From Blastomussa wellsi (Eukaryota > Cnidaria > Anthozoa > Scleractinia > Plerogyridae), in the NCBI GenBank assembly GCA_947652115.1, contig OX393561.1:8115688-8179687 (forward strand): 64,000 nucleotides of DNA, given 5' to 3'. The notes beneath the pieces were generated by a model. It had not been told where the DNA came from and ran no database searches. It worked only from the letters and a program-made list of their open reading frames with translations. The translations under genes and the position numbers were made by a program. Below are positions 1 to 11,986 of the stretch, piece by piece (positions within the stretch are counted from its first letter, which is position 1; every line of letters starts with the position of its first letter).

Positions 1-565
1 GTGGGGTAGGGGGGGGGGGGTAGGGTGGGGGCTAATGCAAATGCCGTAGGTCATCATCATCTTTATTTAAACGCGGTAAAATACATCAGGCAATAATAAT
101 TTATATAAAAGCTACAACCTATTAAGGAAAACTACGTATACAGATTAATCTTCTATAATTTAAAATATGACTAACTATTAAAGAAAGTAAACTAAATTAA
201 AGCCTGTTTTACATGAATGCCGTGTCGGAATTAATTAACAATCGTCGGAAATTGCAGCGCAGGCGCAAGCCATCATCTAGAGGGCCACGCTCCCCGGAAA
301 AGTTTTAAAATGAATGCTCCCAGAATGGCTAAATGCATCCCAATATACCAGACGCAGTGAATTATTTTATTATAGCGGTAATTTTTCAATTGGGTAAATT
401 TAATATTTTTCCAAATAATTATTGGGGAAGGAGGGGGATGGTGTTGAAGCCACCCCCCCCCCCCCCCCCCCCCCCCCGACTCCGCGGTCCCTTCAGATCC
501 ATTGATTGCCTTCGGATGAATTGAAAATAATGGCCCATTTAACTATAATCAACCATTAAACATAC
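1..565. other. Left edge: low-complexity and intronic sequence
   Basis: The first ~34 bases are a G-rich tract and 453-477 is a pure C run; both are low complexity and prone to assembly error. The rest, up to the first recognisable exon at 566, looks intronic for the minus-strand acyl-CoA synthetase gene. The short plus-strand ORF across the C run is a product of its proline-coding homopolymer and is not a gene. Confidence 0.5.
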
Positions 566-3500
566 TTCGTCGCTTTCCTGTGCCGTTTATCAAGCCCCAG
601 CTGCCTTGTGAATGCTCGATCAGTTTTGAGTTTCCTGTTGTTCCACTGGTGGAAACAAAAGCGATAGGCCCAGAACTTAACGACTTCATCGCCTAAGAAT
701 TATGAAAGAGAACAGAAACACGAATATATTGCATAATAATAACCTTAGATTAGCACGGGAAAAGTTATCCAGATAGGATCTGATTAGCCTGATTAACAAA
801 ATTATTTTCTTTTTTATGAAGTGGAGAGACAAACGTGAAGTGGGACAGGATATGCGGGATGGGGTCATGTGATGGGGTCATGTGATGGGGCTACCTTCGG
901 CCTCGCTTTCACTCGGAAAAGTTGTCTGCTTGAACAGAGTTAGGAATACTCTTGACCTCGTTAGAGCCGTTTTGGCGGAATTTAAACCTTCGAATGCGTT
1001 ATGCAATGCAAACGAAAGGCCAACAACACTAAATGTCTTGTGTAAGAAACTGCTCAAAACAGAGAAAACGTGTCCTGGCAGAAGGTCCACCCTCCATGCC
1101 GAGACATTAGGGAACTTGAGATCGGAGTACGAGTACGAGACATTCTCGTCCCCAGAGGCCGCGCACCTTTGTATCCCCAAATTGGGAGCATGCGCAGAGA
1201 ACTCGTTCTGCAGTTTTCAGTCAATCAGATTTGTCAAATTTGACAATGAGTTCGTGAGGCGGCCAGAGGTCGCGATGGAAGGTACGTTATGTATGGGGAA
1301 ATTATAACAAATTATATGGGCTAGGATTAGGGTAAGGTATGAAGTCTAAAGCGATTGAAATATATCTATTTATTATATAAACAGCAGTGAAATACCAGGT
1401 GAACTTTCGCGTGAAAACATGATCTCTTCACACGTGAAGATAACATGTTAGCTTCTCATGTGAAGATATCACCGTTGCAATGGTTATGCAATAAATCGCG
1501 CCTTTCGCAGCAAAAAAGAAAAGGTTTGGAAGTTCATTGGTGTTTGAAAAATAAATAGAATATAACATGGCCGCTTGGAGATACGAAATTTCTTTTCTCC
1601 TGTTCGAACATTTTTCACTCGTGAAATATCGTCCAACGCTCGAAGAGAAATTTCGTATCTCCGCAAGGCCATGTAATATCCTCTATATATGTTGGGTACA
1701 TAATGGGTACATAATAATTTCCCCTGGGTGGTGATTAAATCGGTTACGGACTTAATGTTTTAATGACTTAGCGTTTGAGATTTTTAGCGAGTTTAGAAAT
1801 TGAAATATGATGCGATTATTATGGGTTGATAAATTCGTATGGGTGCATAGGACCGGAATCAGAGCTATACGAATGTGAAATAAAATAGGTTTTGAAGCCT
1901 GCCTACAAAGTGTGCTTGAATCGGCCTGAAGACAACTGTTAAGACTTGCCTGGTGTTCATTGGAAGCCTGTCGAAATAGTTCTTCGAAGGGCAGCCAATC
2001 AACTCTATGGGGACAAAATATCAGTTTAGAAACTTGAAATCAGTCTCCTGTAAACTCTCCCATTAGCTAACTCAATTGAATGTCCTTACCCCTCGTCTGT
2101 TCCAGGCTATTATACGTTTCGCAAGAGATTCGCGCATAATCTATAATTATTTGAAATCATCAATGGCCTCTGACATTTTCTCTGCACTGTTGTTCATACA
2201 ATGCTCTGGGATAGCTCTCGAACTGCATGATCATTTTAATTTTTAACGCCCATGCGGTACCAAACTAAACAAAAATACTTTTCATTCTTGAAATATATGA
2301 AGATCGTCGCCGGCAATTTATGTGGAAGTCCATTCCCTGGTCTCAAAATGTTTCAGAACCCATTCATTTCAGAATTCTTCTTTTGTAAGAACACCTTCAG
2401 TCGACCAAAAAAGCGTAGCCTAAGTTATGAAATGCCTCTCAATCCATATAGCGACGATAAAGTAATTTTACAAGCGAAATGAATTGAGCATTTAAGATTA
2501 TCATAATTGAGCCCATCCATTCATGAAACGTTTCCTGGTAAACTTTGTAGGGAAACTGTAGTTATTTTAGTATAAATTTTGATCACCTGTTGGTTTCCTT
2601 TTTTCTGTTGGCCATCAGCCTACACTTTACACTGGCATGAGGGGAACTGGAAAACTAAACACATCCAAGAAGCCTAAGCTAAAAACATACAACACCACTA
2701 GAATGCGGTAATGCCTTGCACAGAATGGTCTTGATGCAGGTGATGTAATGCCGATGGCTCTTTTGTCCCACAACTTATCGCAAGCTCACGAAGCAAACCT
2801 ATCTAGAGGTGCTTCGTTGTTCTATAGAAAGAGCAGTAGAGTGCACCATACATCGAATGCTGTTCAATACATGATCATGCACCGAATATGGTGGTGAATG
2901 CAAGACCATGCATCGAATGCTGGTCAATACATGACCATACATCGAATGGTGGTGAATGCAAGACCATGCATCGAATGCTGGTCATTACATGACCATACAT
3001 CGAATACTGGTGAATGCATGACCATGCACCGAATGCTAGTGAATGCATGACCATACATCGAATACTGGCGAATGCATGACCATGCACCGAATGCTAGTGA
3101 ATGCATGACCATGCATCGAATGCTGGTGAATGCATGACCATGCACCGAATGCTAGTGAATGCATGACCATACATCGAATGCTGGCGAATGCATGACCATG
3201 CACCGAATGCTAGTGAATGCATGACCATGCACCGAAAGCTGGTCAATACAAGACCATGCATCGAATGCTGGTCATTACATGACCATACATCGAATACTGG
3301 TGAATGCATGACCATGCACCGAATGCTAGTGAATGCATGACCATGCATCGAATGCTGGTGAATGCATGACCATGCACCGAATGCTAGTGAATGCATGACC
3401 ATACATCGAATGCTGGCGAATGCATGACCATGCACCGAATGCTAGTGAATGCATGACCATGCACCGAAAGCTGGTCAATACATGACCATGCACCGAATGG

Positions 3501-3932
3501 TGGTGAATGCATGATCTTAATGTAAATTTGTGCGGTTTGGTAAACAATCGGTAAATCACATGGAAAAGTAACCTGATCGATAGCATTCAGCAAATCGTTT
3601 TCAACGACACCACCGTCGTCAGCAACGAAACATGAAGGTTTGCACGCTGACATTCTCCTGAGAAGCTCTGTAGGTCCTAAATCTGGTGATATTGGGACTA
3701 ATATTGCACCTAAAAAACACACAGATAGATTAAAATAAGCCATATTACTACAGCGGAGCCACGAAACCGCTCGCAACACAAGGCGTATAGGAGCATATGT
3801 TACCTTTTTTCACGGATATAGCGAAATGGAAGGACTCCGACGAAGGGCTAACGCTCGAAACTCTTGAATCTCTTTACGGTGGCCAATTCACATTATCAAC
3901 CCAGTTGATAAAACCAAATTATATTGTTATAC

Positions 3933-3975
<43 letters not shown>

Positions 3976-6425
3976 TCTACCGAAATAGACGTCTCGCTTC
4001 TGCAAGGCGTAGTTGTAATAATCTCAGTTGAAACCTTCACGCAAATTCACCTGTTCTTAAACACGCAAGCAGCATCAACCAGTACTCGGGAATTCTGTGT
4101 AGCAATACCATCACTCTGTCTCCTTGCTTGATGCTGGCGGCTGTACAGAGGATATTCGCAGCCCTGAAAATTCAACGAAACTCAAGCACGTTTGTTGACC
4201 AGTAATCATGGCAGATGTTTTAGCTAGATGAGTCTACAAATGTGGAACAAAGTATTGGGACACTTAACCACGTTTCCAGGGAAATTGACTGCTAGCACCC
4301 TTTCCCCCTAGTTAGTAATGTTGATAATTGACCATCCCACAAAACACGATAAAGATGTGTATTTTTGTCAACATTGATTTGGGGGAGGGGGTTAAGAAAT
4401 GAGAAAGATTTGCATTGAAAACATCTTTTCGCGAGGAAAGTAAAACAAAAAGATATTTAATTTATTTATATTTGTATTTTTAAAAGGTCGCTTTAAATGT
4501 CCCAACTACTTTTGTCCTCTATTGTAAACACAACTTCTATTGTTTTTAGGGCTAGGGGACCGGTGACCTGTTAGTTATTGTTATAAGAACCAATGACACG
4601 CCACGTTCAGAGAGGATGTTGGCGACTGCTTGCCTGGTTTCATTTCTACCTAAACAATCCCACATTCCTGGAGTCCACTGATTGTTTTTAGGGCTTTACG
4701 TTGCTGATTCCCAGTGTCCCCGACTTTCCGGAGTTGAGAATAATGCCTCTAACAAAGATGCTTATTTCTTTGCAACTTTGATCATGATGGGAACAAAAGA
4801 ATTACACACATCAATTGGAAAAAGTCCTGTAAGTTAAACGTTCCCTGCCAAAGAGAACAAGAGGGACCTGATGTGGTGAAATATCAACTGTGGTTTGCCG
4901 GCTACTTTTACTCTGAGAAAATGGCACTGGGTGACTGGGAGCTGGGCGTCTCCATGGCCCTTTGCGCTTACATTGAGAAACCTCCCCAAGCTCCCTGCGC
5001 GCATGAGTTAAGGCGCCTGGGTACGGGGAGGAACACCCACCAGGGCTCGAAAGTCCAGCATACTTATGACTGGACAACATGACTGGACATAAAATCGTCA
5101 GTAACACACAAAGTCATTGGATAAACGAACCAGAAACAAACACCATGAGAATGAGATGGAAATAAGTAATCTAAAAACAGATTCTGATTGTTTTACATGA
5201 AACAAGGGGTAGCCTAGCCGGCGTGGCAGGCGTAAAAGAGGGGTGGAGAGGGAAGGAAAATCACGTTACTTATTCATCTCTTGCTCCTTGCATGCTGTAA
5301 GTGGAGGCTCACCGCTTCGAGTTTGAAGCAAGCTCTTGAAAGCTCCACTTCACTTCTTGTCCCTCGCCATCTACCCACCACAGAGCGGGATTGTCGTTTA
5401 CTTTTTCGCCAAGCTATAACGTGAGCCGATAACAGTAAGATACCTTATAAGTAAGAGAAAGTAAAAGAAAATAGAAGAGCATTCATCGGATAACAAAAGA
5501 TTAATAAAAGACACAAGATCAAATAAAATGGAACAGTGAATCCCACGGCCACCAGCGGGCCATGAAAATTTGACCGTATTTTAATAATTACTGAATTAAT
5601 TTGACCGTGTTCGTCTTAACAAGGTGGGGTGAAAATTTCATGGCTGGTTCTACCATTGCACTTTTAAACGATTGTTCTTTTACTGATAAACACCAAAAGG
5701 TGAACATAACTGGTTTGTAAGAACGAAACGAAACGAGAACAGACCCTCTAACTTACCGTGTTACTCAACAAGAAAGCATTTTTTTTTTGCTTCGAGTCGC
5801 CGTATTAACGGGTTTAAATTATAGTTAGAGGCATATACGGCTTGGAATTCCAAAATATGGTCTGTTAGTTGGCCGTATTAATGGGGTGGCCGCATTAGAG
5901 GTATTAAGCCATCGAATAAGGTGTATATTTATCCAGGAGTACAACTAGCTGTCGAACTTGCGGGCTTCGCATAAAAGTTTTGTGTTTATTAGCCTCTGAA
6001 ACGTAATATACAGAGAATAAGCCGCTTACTCTGATATTAATAAAAAATTTTTCAAGTTGTGGCCACTATTTTCTTATAGATGGGTATACATATTGATGGG
6101 TATACATTGGGTATCCTGCAGCTCCTAGGTTAGGTCGGTTCGGTAATCTTGGGATGCATGGAAGCGAACGCTTTGGCTGCATTTTAATTACAAGCAATCC
6201 CCCACGTGACCAAAAACAAGGCAAGGCATGTTAAGGGCATGCAACGTGTAAGCGTAATGAGAATGCTGAAGGGTTTTGGGGGTTAAATTGACTTTAAGGC
6301 CTTTTTTGTTGCTGGAGCGTCCATATCACCTTTTCTTTTCGCGCCCATTCATCTAAGACATCGGCAAAGTTGAAATACTCGGGAACTTGAAAATCTTTAG
6401 ATCCCCAGATTGAGTCGCCTTCCAT
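566..6425 (-). CDS. Acyl-CoA synthetase, medium-chain (ACSM-like), copy 1, partial: 5' exons
   Basis: ANL-superfamily ligase that would activate a medium-chain fatty acid to acyl-AMP and then acyl-CoA. Exons read on the minus strand: 6425-6330 (start ATG; ends ADVLDEWARKEK), 5413-5313 (NPALWWVDGEG, EVKWSFQ), 4163-4051 (GDRVMVLLHRIPEYWL), 3709-3573 (GAILVPISPDLGP), 2004-1950 (VDWLPFEELF) and 692-566 (AMP-binding P-loop STSGTTGNSKLIEHS). Lengths 96, 101, 113, 137 and 55 nt equal the matching exons of copy 2. The exon matching copy 2 exon 5 was not found here. The 1950 exon is followed by a GC-AAGT donor rather than GT. The 692-566 exon is 127 nt against 122 nt in copy 2, changing the exit phase. 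The start ATG is supported because both copies have it 12 codons before the same Gln. Downstream exons lie beyond the left edge. Confidence 0.82.
1565..1674. repeat. Foldback element (MITE-like hairpin)
   Basis: Two ~28-bp arms, 1565-1592 and 1645-1674, are inverted copies (ACATGGCCGCTTGGAGATAC against its near reverse complement) around a ~50-bp loop. The element lies in an intron of ACSM copy 1. The sequence just left, 1420-1480, holds short CACGTGAAGAT-type inverted words that may belong to the same unit. No coding capacity. Confidence 0.7.
2843..3515. repeat. 29-bp minisatellite (~23 copies)
   Basis: Tandem units of 29 bp built on ATGACCATGCACCGAATGCT followed by AGTGAATGC. Variants alternate ATGCACC/ATACATC and CTAGTG/CTGGTG. 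Because 29 is not a multiple of 3 and the unit lacks minus-strand stops, all three minus frames stay open for long stretches, giving several overlapping spurious ORFs that cycle every 29 residues. It lies in the intron after exon 4 of ACSM copy 1. Confidence 0.95.
3834..3978 (+). repeat. Penelope-like element terminal fragment (copy A)
   Basis: Carries CCGACGAAGGGCTAACGCTC, CTCTTTACGGTGGCCAATTC and CCAGTTGATAAAACCAAATT, followed by a stretch also present at 52.72-52.76 kb. The same modules occur at 8909-9006 (minus), 52612-52765 (plus) and 55514-55594 (minus). At 8.9 kb they are joined to a GIY-YIG coding fragment, so this is read as a solo piece of a Penelope-like element end. The ribozyme-like core here lacks the GTC after GAAAC. 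Confidence 0.65.
4232..4530. repeat. Foldback/terminal-inverted-repeat MITE
   Basis: The left end (4233-4265, around TATTGGGACACTTA) is an imperfect inverted copy of the right end (4494-4530, around AAATGTCCCAACTA, then TTTTGTCCTCTATTG). The ~230-bp interior has no ORF. Termini of this kind are typical of Tc1/mariner-derived MITEs, but the superfamily is inference. Lies in an intron of ACSM copy 1. Confidence 0.55.
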
Positions 6426-6503
6426 CACTCGTTAGTTACTTTAAAATAAAAAAAACTGTCAAATTTAAACCTTGTCAGTTTTGTAATTGTCTTAAAATTC
6501 CCA

Positions 6504-6859
6504 ACGTAACTAATCGAACTGTTCGGTAATCGATTAGTAGTTCGATTGGTTCGACAATCGAACCGAAAAAATTGCCTGAGAGAGTTCGATTGCGTTCGAT
6601 TTTCGAACCCATGGCACCCCATCGAACTCAATCGAACGCACTTGTGATGCTCTCATCCATCCGTTATTGGCATTTCCAGTTGATCGTTCCAGCCTCGAAT
6701 TGAACGCAGTCGATCCTAATAGAATTGTTCAATTTTTTTGTGAGAGTTCGATTATGTTCGATTGCCGAACTCAATCGAACCCAATCGCGTGATTTATGTT
6801 TGATTGACTTCGATTGATTTCGATTAATCGAACGTTCGATTTGGTTCGATTAGTTACGT
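6504..6859. repeat. TTCGAT-rich foldback element with perfect 16-bp inverted ends
   Basis: Ends are exact inverted copies: ACGTAACTAATCGAAC at 6504-6519 and GTTCGATTAGTTACGT at 6844-6859. The interior is dominated by GTTCGAT/ATCGAAC words in both orientations, so the whole element can fold on itself. It starts only ~80 bp upstream of the start codon of ACSM copy 1. Confidence 0.75.
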
Positions 6860-7870
6860 GCGTCGGGTAAAATTCCACTTGACAACTATTAACCGGCTCA
6901 ATCGGGAGGAATATTATCGCCTGATAGTTTTTAGCGAGCTGGCTGTAATAAGACGATTCAAGTTTTACCAGGACATTGTTACATTATTTAACAAATTGCA
7001 AAAATGTATTTCACTGCAAAATATTTTGATATGTACAGCGGACAACAAGCGCTTCTGGGCAAAGGCAAATAGAGTAGATGCGTGATGCGTGAAGCGTGAT
7101 GTGAAAAACCGATTACCATAATTTATCTTTTCGTGTCACTAACAACAGCACCATAAAAATACTTTTATAAAGGATTCCTCTCTTGGCCGGTGGTTAATCG
7201 TTTATTCGCCTTTAATCGACTGACTCAATTGATCAGCTAGTTGTGAGGAAATGGTTTGATCGTTTGATACAGTCACCCAAACAATATAAATTGCCCGACT
7301 AAGCAGCTGAAGAACTTATGACTCGGATATGACATTTATAAAATATATCAATAAACAATAAACGCGACGGTTTCTTCTATCCTGAAGCCAATTTTTCCAA
7401 AGCGAACTTATTTGCATTTACAAGCCGATTTAGTTTTACAGAGAACACGTTTAAAAGTCCGGCGTTAAACAATTTAGAAATCAGTATACTTACATTGTCT
7501 GCAAAGAAATTGCCGCCGTCCGTAGCACGAATCAGGCCTCACCGCAATATAATAGGCAGAGATTGGAATTTACAAAGCCGTTAATTTCACGCAGTATGCT
7601 TTCAAAAAGTTGAAAACACAGTCGCTCAGTCAGTCGAAGGTTCGGTGACTGCACAAAGGTGGCCTTGTAGCGTGTTGCGTTACATTATCGACAAAGCGTG
7701 ACAGTTGAAATTGGCAATTTTCTAAACGAGCAGAGGACTGGGTACCAAAAAAAATCGATTGCGTTGAAAAGTGAATCCCGCAACACGAAATAGCATCCAA
7801 GCCTTAGTCAGATTGCGAAATTTGAGCGTGAATCCTAATGATAACATCTGATTTGACTGATGCAAAAAAA
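6860..7870. other. Intergenic, no gene seen
   Basis: AT-rich sequence between two foldback elements, upstream of ACSM copy 1. The 75-codon plus-strand ORF starting at 6858 has no recognisable motif and I do not call it. No convincing RNA gene or promoter was identified. Confidence 0.4.
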
Positions 7871-8065
7871 TTTAATGTTATTGTCGTTTTACTGGGCCCA
7901 CCTGATAAGATTTCCGTGTTTCGGCTCCAACGATTTTCTTGAAACTTGGCTATGATATGTCTAACGCTGATTCTAGAAATTTAACACAAATATATCAGCA
8001 AAATTTTTTTGCTGGGTGCGATTTTTTCAAAAAGGTGGGCCCAGTAAAACGCCAATAACATTAAA
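7871..8065. repeat. MITE with ~33-bp terminal inverted repeats
   Basis: The left end from 7871 (TTTAATGTTATTGTCG, then TTTTACTGGGCCCACCT) is mirrored at the right end, 8033-8065 (AGGTGGGCCCAGTAAAACG, then CCAATAACATTAAA). The ~130-bp interior is non-coding. Clear foldback structure; superfamily unknown. Confidence 0.8.
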
Positions 8066-8622
8066 AATATTTTATAAATATCAGTCAAATCAAATTTAAT
8101 CATAGTATTACTAACTGAATGATAGGAGAAAGTTGCCCCAAAATTTTATTGCCATCTCGCCAAAGCCAAAAAAGTTATTATGCAAAGTTTGGCAATGACA
8201 AGTTCGCTCGGAATATATAACTACGGAGCCGCCTTAAATTGGAAATTCACTGGGTTAATCATTTCTCACTTTCATCTTCATCCGCACTTCATATATGAAT
8301 TATTTCATATACTTTACGTCACTCAATGGTTGGTCTTCAAAATCCCTGAAACAAGAGAGTCTTAGCATGGAATGGATAGACGTCTGCCCCTCCAACCATA
8401 CTATTTCAAAACCTTCAATAAGAAAGGTAGGTCACCGTGCTCGCAAAATAGACATGATGGGCCAATCTTACCCCATTTATGCTAATCACGCGCGCTATTT
8501 TATCTTTTCATGGTACATTTTGCGCTAGCTGAAAGGAAAGATTGTTAACGGAATACTTGAAAAAAAACTTGATAGCAGGCAAGTCTCGATTATATGGAAC
8601 AATGTAACATACAATTTGTATA

Positions 8623-8790
8623 TGTAATAGGACTACATGCTGTGCAATTTGGAAATAATTGGATGATAAAAATTCTGAGGACTGCTAAATTGGACGAGGC
8701 CGTACTGCGTAGGCCGAGTCCAATTTGGCAGTCCGAGGAATTTTTTTAATCCAATTATTTTCAAATTAGCCAAGCATGTAGTCCTGTTAC
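8623..8790. repeat. Foldback MITE
   Basis: Arms GTAATAGGACTACATGC (8623 on) and GCATGTAGTCCTGTTAC (to 8790) are inverted copies, and the inner parts (CTGCTAAATTGGAC against GTCCAATTTGGCAG) continue the palindrome. Nearly the whole ~168 bp folds into one hairpin. No coding capacity. Confidence 0.8.
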
Positions 8791-8908
8791 CTATTAATTA
8801 TATAGCATCCAAAAATATATGAACATGACAAATGTTTCACCCTCCAAATTTGTTTTTCTTGACAATTCATTGGTTTATGGAAGGTAACCAGATTTTTTTA
8901 AATTGCAT

Positions 8909-9397
8909 AATTTGGTTTTATCAACTGGGTTAATAATGTGAATTGGCCACCGTAAACAGATTCGTGAGCTGACGTTTCGAGCGCTAGCCCTTCGTCGGAG
9001 CGAATCAAGGAATTGTGGGTCGTGTGTGGCTTATATACAAAAAGATGGAGCTTCGCTATTGGTTGGTGCCTGGTAACGTGAAAACAACTGAATAAATTAG
9101 TTGAATGAAAAGCGTTCGTTGATACCGTGAGGATTAAGAGTGCCGATTTGAAAAATAAATTTTTGTTCTAGAGTTTTGCGGCTGTCCGTGCTTCCTTGGT
9201 GAAGGGAAAGACCGCAGACTGCCATATGTTGCTTAGAATGATTTGGGAGATTGAAGTGTCTCGCGACCGGTTTAGATGCATTTTTGTCGTCTGTCTCTAC
9301 GTCCCGAAGGTGTTCTCGGAATCGGTCACCTAATCGTCTCCCTGTTTCGCCGAATGTATAACTTGTTACAAAGAGTGCAAGTTATGCAGTAGGTCCA
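8909..9397 (-). mobile_element. Penelope-like retroelement, truncated 3' end with GIY-YIG endonuclease fragment
   Basis: Minus-strand translation from about 9359 down to 9110 gives GETGRRLGDRFREHLRDVE and later LEQKFIFQIGTLNPHGINE, the C-terminal GIY-YIG endonuclease that distinguishes Penelope-like elements. Just upstream, 9395-9360, the frame is shifted by one base but still shows a CxxCxxC-type segment before the Tyr-Ile pair, so the fragment is broken. Downstream on the minus strand follows the terminal module (CTCCGACGAAGGGCTAGCGC ... GGTTTTATC region), also found alone at 3.8, 52.6 and 55.5 kb. No reverse transcriptase domain remains. Old 5'-truncated insertion. Confidence 0.8.
8971..8999 (-). 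ncRNA. Hammerhead-ribozyme-like core in Penelope-like terminal repeat
   Basis: Minus strand reads CCGACGA, A, GGGC-TAGC-GCTC, GAAAC, GTC. GGGC/GCTC can form stem II, GAAA matches the G12-A14 block, and GTC is a legal cleavage triplet. GATTCG at 9006-9001 pairs with CGAATC at 8964-8959 as an outer stem I, with TC/AG closing next to the core. Departures from consensus: C for U at core position 4, one extra A before stem II, and almost no stem III. Penelope-like elements are known to carry minimal hammerheads, so this may be a decayed one; activity is not claimed. Confidence 0.4.
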
Positions 9398-11986
9398 ATT
9401 TATTTTAAATTTGTACAGTTGGTAAAAATTAATAAAAAATGCATCTGTTGACAATAATGGATTATGATGTAGCTATATAATTAATGGAAAAATTAGACAA
9501 ATTTAAACGATACCGACTCAAAATGTCCCTCGAGTCGTTGTTCCCAGGGCTATAATTGTCATCCTCGAGTAACGGTTTTCTGAGAGGTTTTAACTAAATT
9601 TTTTCCCAGCCAAAAATTTTTCTTTTTTTTTTTAACTTAAGGATCATTTGTACTCCAAAATTCTGCAATAAAAATATAGTTCACCGTGCTTGTTTACGAG
9701 AGTAACGACGATTTATCTCGCTCGTGGGCAAATCCGTATAGAAAAAGCCGCCATATTGTTCGTGTGCGTGCGCTAATCGCGCGTAAAATTCTGCGCAGTA
9801 AGGATGCGCAATGCAATACTGAGGAATCACCTTAAATATAAGATTTTCACAAGTGCGTTTAACCCAGTAAACATACTAATGTTTGAATTTTCTTTCCGGC
9901 GACGGCTTAATTTTTCGATTCAATTGGTTTTAAATATTCGTTGCCAGTGCCCTGCCTGTTTATAAAATGGCTAAAAGTGACAAAATTTGATACCTCTCGT
10001 CTGATACTAAAACAAGAAGCTCGTAGAGCTAAAAGCCGCGCAATTTGAAAGACAATCGCATGGCGACGCGCGTTATAGACCCTGGTGGTTATTCCTTGCC
10101 TGCCCGTCAAAAGGAAATTTTATAGATTGTACGGATGGTGGGGACTTGTTAAAAGTTCGTTGATTTCCTGCTCAAACGGTGATAAAGAAGCCCTACACCA
10201 CAGCTTTTTAACTTCGTTAACGTCATTTGAATGACACCTTTCAAATCTAACAAGGAACTGTGACGTGCGTGCAAACCTTCTGGGAGATGCCCCCTTATAT
10301 GGACTATACGGGGACGTGCCGCTGAATAAGGTATGACAGCAAGACCATATAGAACAAAATGTCATAATTATGTGAGGAAAACTAACCGCGGTAGCCTGGT
10401 AGAACATAGGCGATCAATTTCTACGAGGAATGACAAAGATTATAGAAAAACCGAGGAAGGAATGGTAATGAAAATATATCAAAAGTAAAGATTAATTGGT
10501 TCATTCATGCCTGCTTTAGGCCCGATGTCCTGACGCGCTTGTGGGACGCGGTCAAACAATAAATTATGAAGGATCAGTTTTTGGGAGTAATAATCCCTCA
10601 CGTTTGTTGAGTTCGAGTTGAATTCGAGTTGTACGATCAGCTCTACTTCGCGATATCTTAGTTTTATCCAGTCTTTTACACTACGCGAATTGGGTTTTCG
10701 ATTGGACAAGAATGTGTCACGTGTTAATCTAGTAATTACCTGAACAAAACTAAAGACATACATGCATCTTGCAACAATTTCAGCTTATCCACGGGGTCCG
10801 GTGTCGCAATAAATGCAAGCAATTATCATCAGGGAATATTCTACTTCTTGTTGAGGAACAGTACGGAGAGCGAAGTGGACCGAATGGCGAAAAGGGAGAA
10901 ACGAGCGGGGAATGACAAGAGAAGTGGAAGGCGGAAGGGGGAGTGAGGAGGAGGACGCAATTTGGCCATTCCGGAGTTGCGCAGGGAACTGGGGCCAACA
11001 AAAATTTCAACCAACCGATAAGCTGACACCATCACACGAAAGGCCAGGATTAAAGTGGTCATTTAACCAGGTTTGGTGCTCTTAGGACGAACAGGGACCA
11101 AGTTATGACCAGTTATGCACATTGAAGCATGATTCAAAATCCATACAAACGTCTCTAATTGTGATGCAGCGTCCCCCAAAACCATATAAACTTTAATTTT
11201 ATAATTTCCATATAATTTTTTATGACTTCTGTGAAATGGCCAAACGAAGTGATTTCCATCTAAGCTTCTTCCAAATAGTAGGCCGATAACAGGATTTAAC
11301 AGCTGTCACATGAGCTGAAATACTCAACTCAGCCTGCGGCCTCGTTGGTTATATATATCAGCTCACATCCGGCGCGTCCTCGAAGAATAACTGGTAATTA
11401 TTACAGCATGTAAATAATACAATAAGGTGCTATCCCATCTACAAGAGACAAATGTATGGGCAATTAAAAAAATAACTGAACATCTTCTATCCCATCCACA
11501 TCCTTCAAACTTGGTGAATACAATCTTCTGCCTAGTATTTTAACCTTGTGATTCAATAATTGTTGAAACTTCGATTTTTTAAAAAAGGATGTTTATTTGC
11601 CATCAGATTCCCATACAAACCCTGTAATTTCTGACGGCTTTGCCACCCGTCACGATGGCGTCGAAAACTGTGACAAGACCTGTTAAATATTATTAACTTT
11701 ATTCTGTCAGTACAACAACACGCCACTTAAAATAAATGACATACCCCAAAGCTTCTAAGCTTTTACTATCGTCGGGCGACCGATCTTTTACGGTTGCCTC
11801 TAAATTATGAAATGATCTTCTAGTCCACTTTTTAATAGAAATATCGGTTATTAACTACAATTTGTACCGCAGCTGTATTTTAGGATTTGGAGTTATATTT
11901 AGGATTCTTAAGAAATTATATAATTTCTCAAACATTGCCATGTGCAGCTTAACACGTGTGAGCTCTTAAATGTTGCTTGTATACTT
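9398..11986. other. Intergenic between the two ACSM genes, no gene seen
   Basis: About 2.6 kb between the Penelope-like fragment and the 3' exon of ACSM copy 2. Contains a short word (TGCGCAGTAAGGATGCGC, ~9800) that recurs near 62.39 kb, so part of 9740-9860 is a dispersed repeat. Small ORFs at 9907, 10120, 10479 and 10780 on the minus strand show no domain and overlap one another; I regard them as chance. Confidence 0.4.

Noticed and set aside
882..1307. 141-codon plus-strand ORF
   Set aside because: Overlaps an antisense ORF, shows no domain, and lies in an intron of the minus-strand synthetase gene.
2050..2160. Possible exon 5 of ACSM copy 1 around 2095-2145 (minus)
   Set aside because: Has an acceptor and GTAAGG donor, but the length and phase do not join exon 4 to the 55-nt exon in any open frame.
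2875..3586. Several overlapping minus-strand ORFs with repeating residues
   Set aside because: All are products of the 29-bp minisatellite; only 3573-3709 nearby is a real exon.
4811..5107. 98-codon minus ORF and its antisense partner
   Set aside because: Intronic, no motif, not matched by the duplicate gene.
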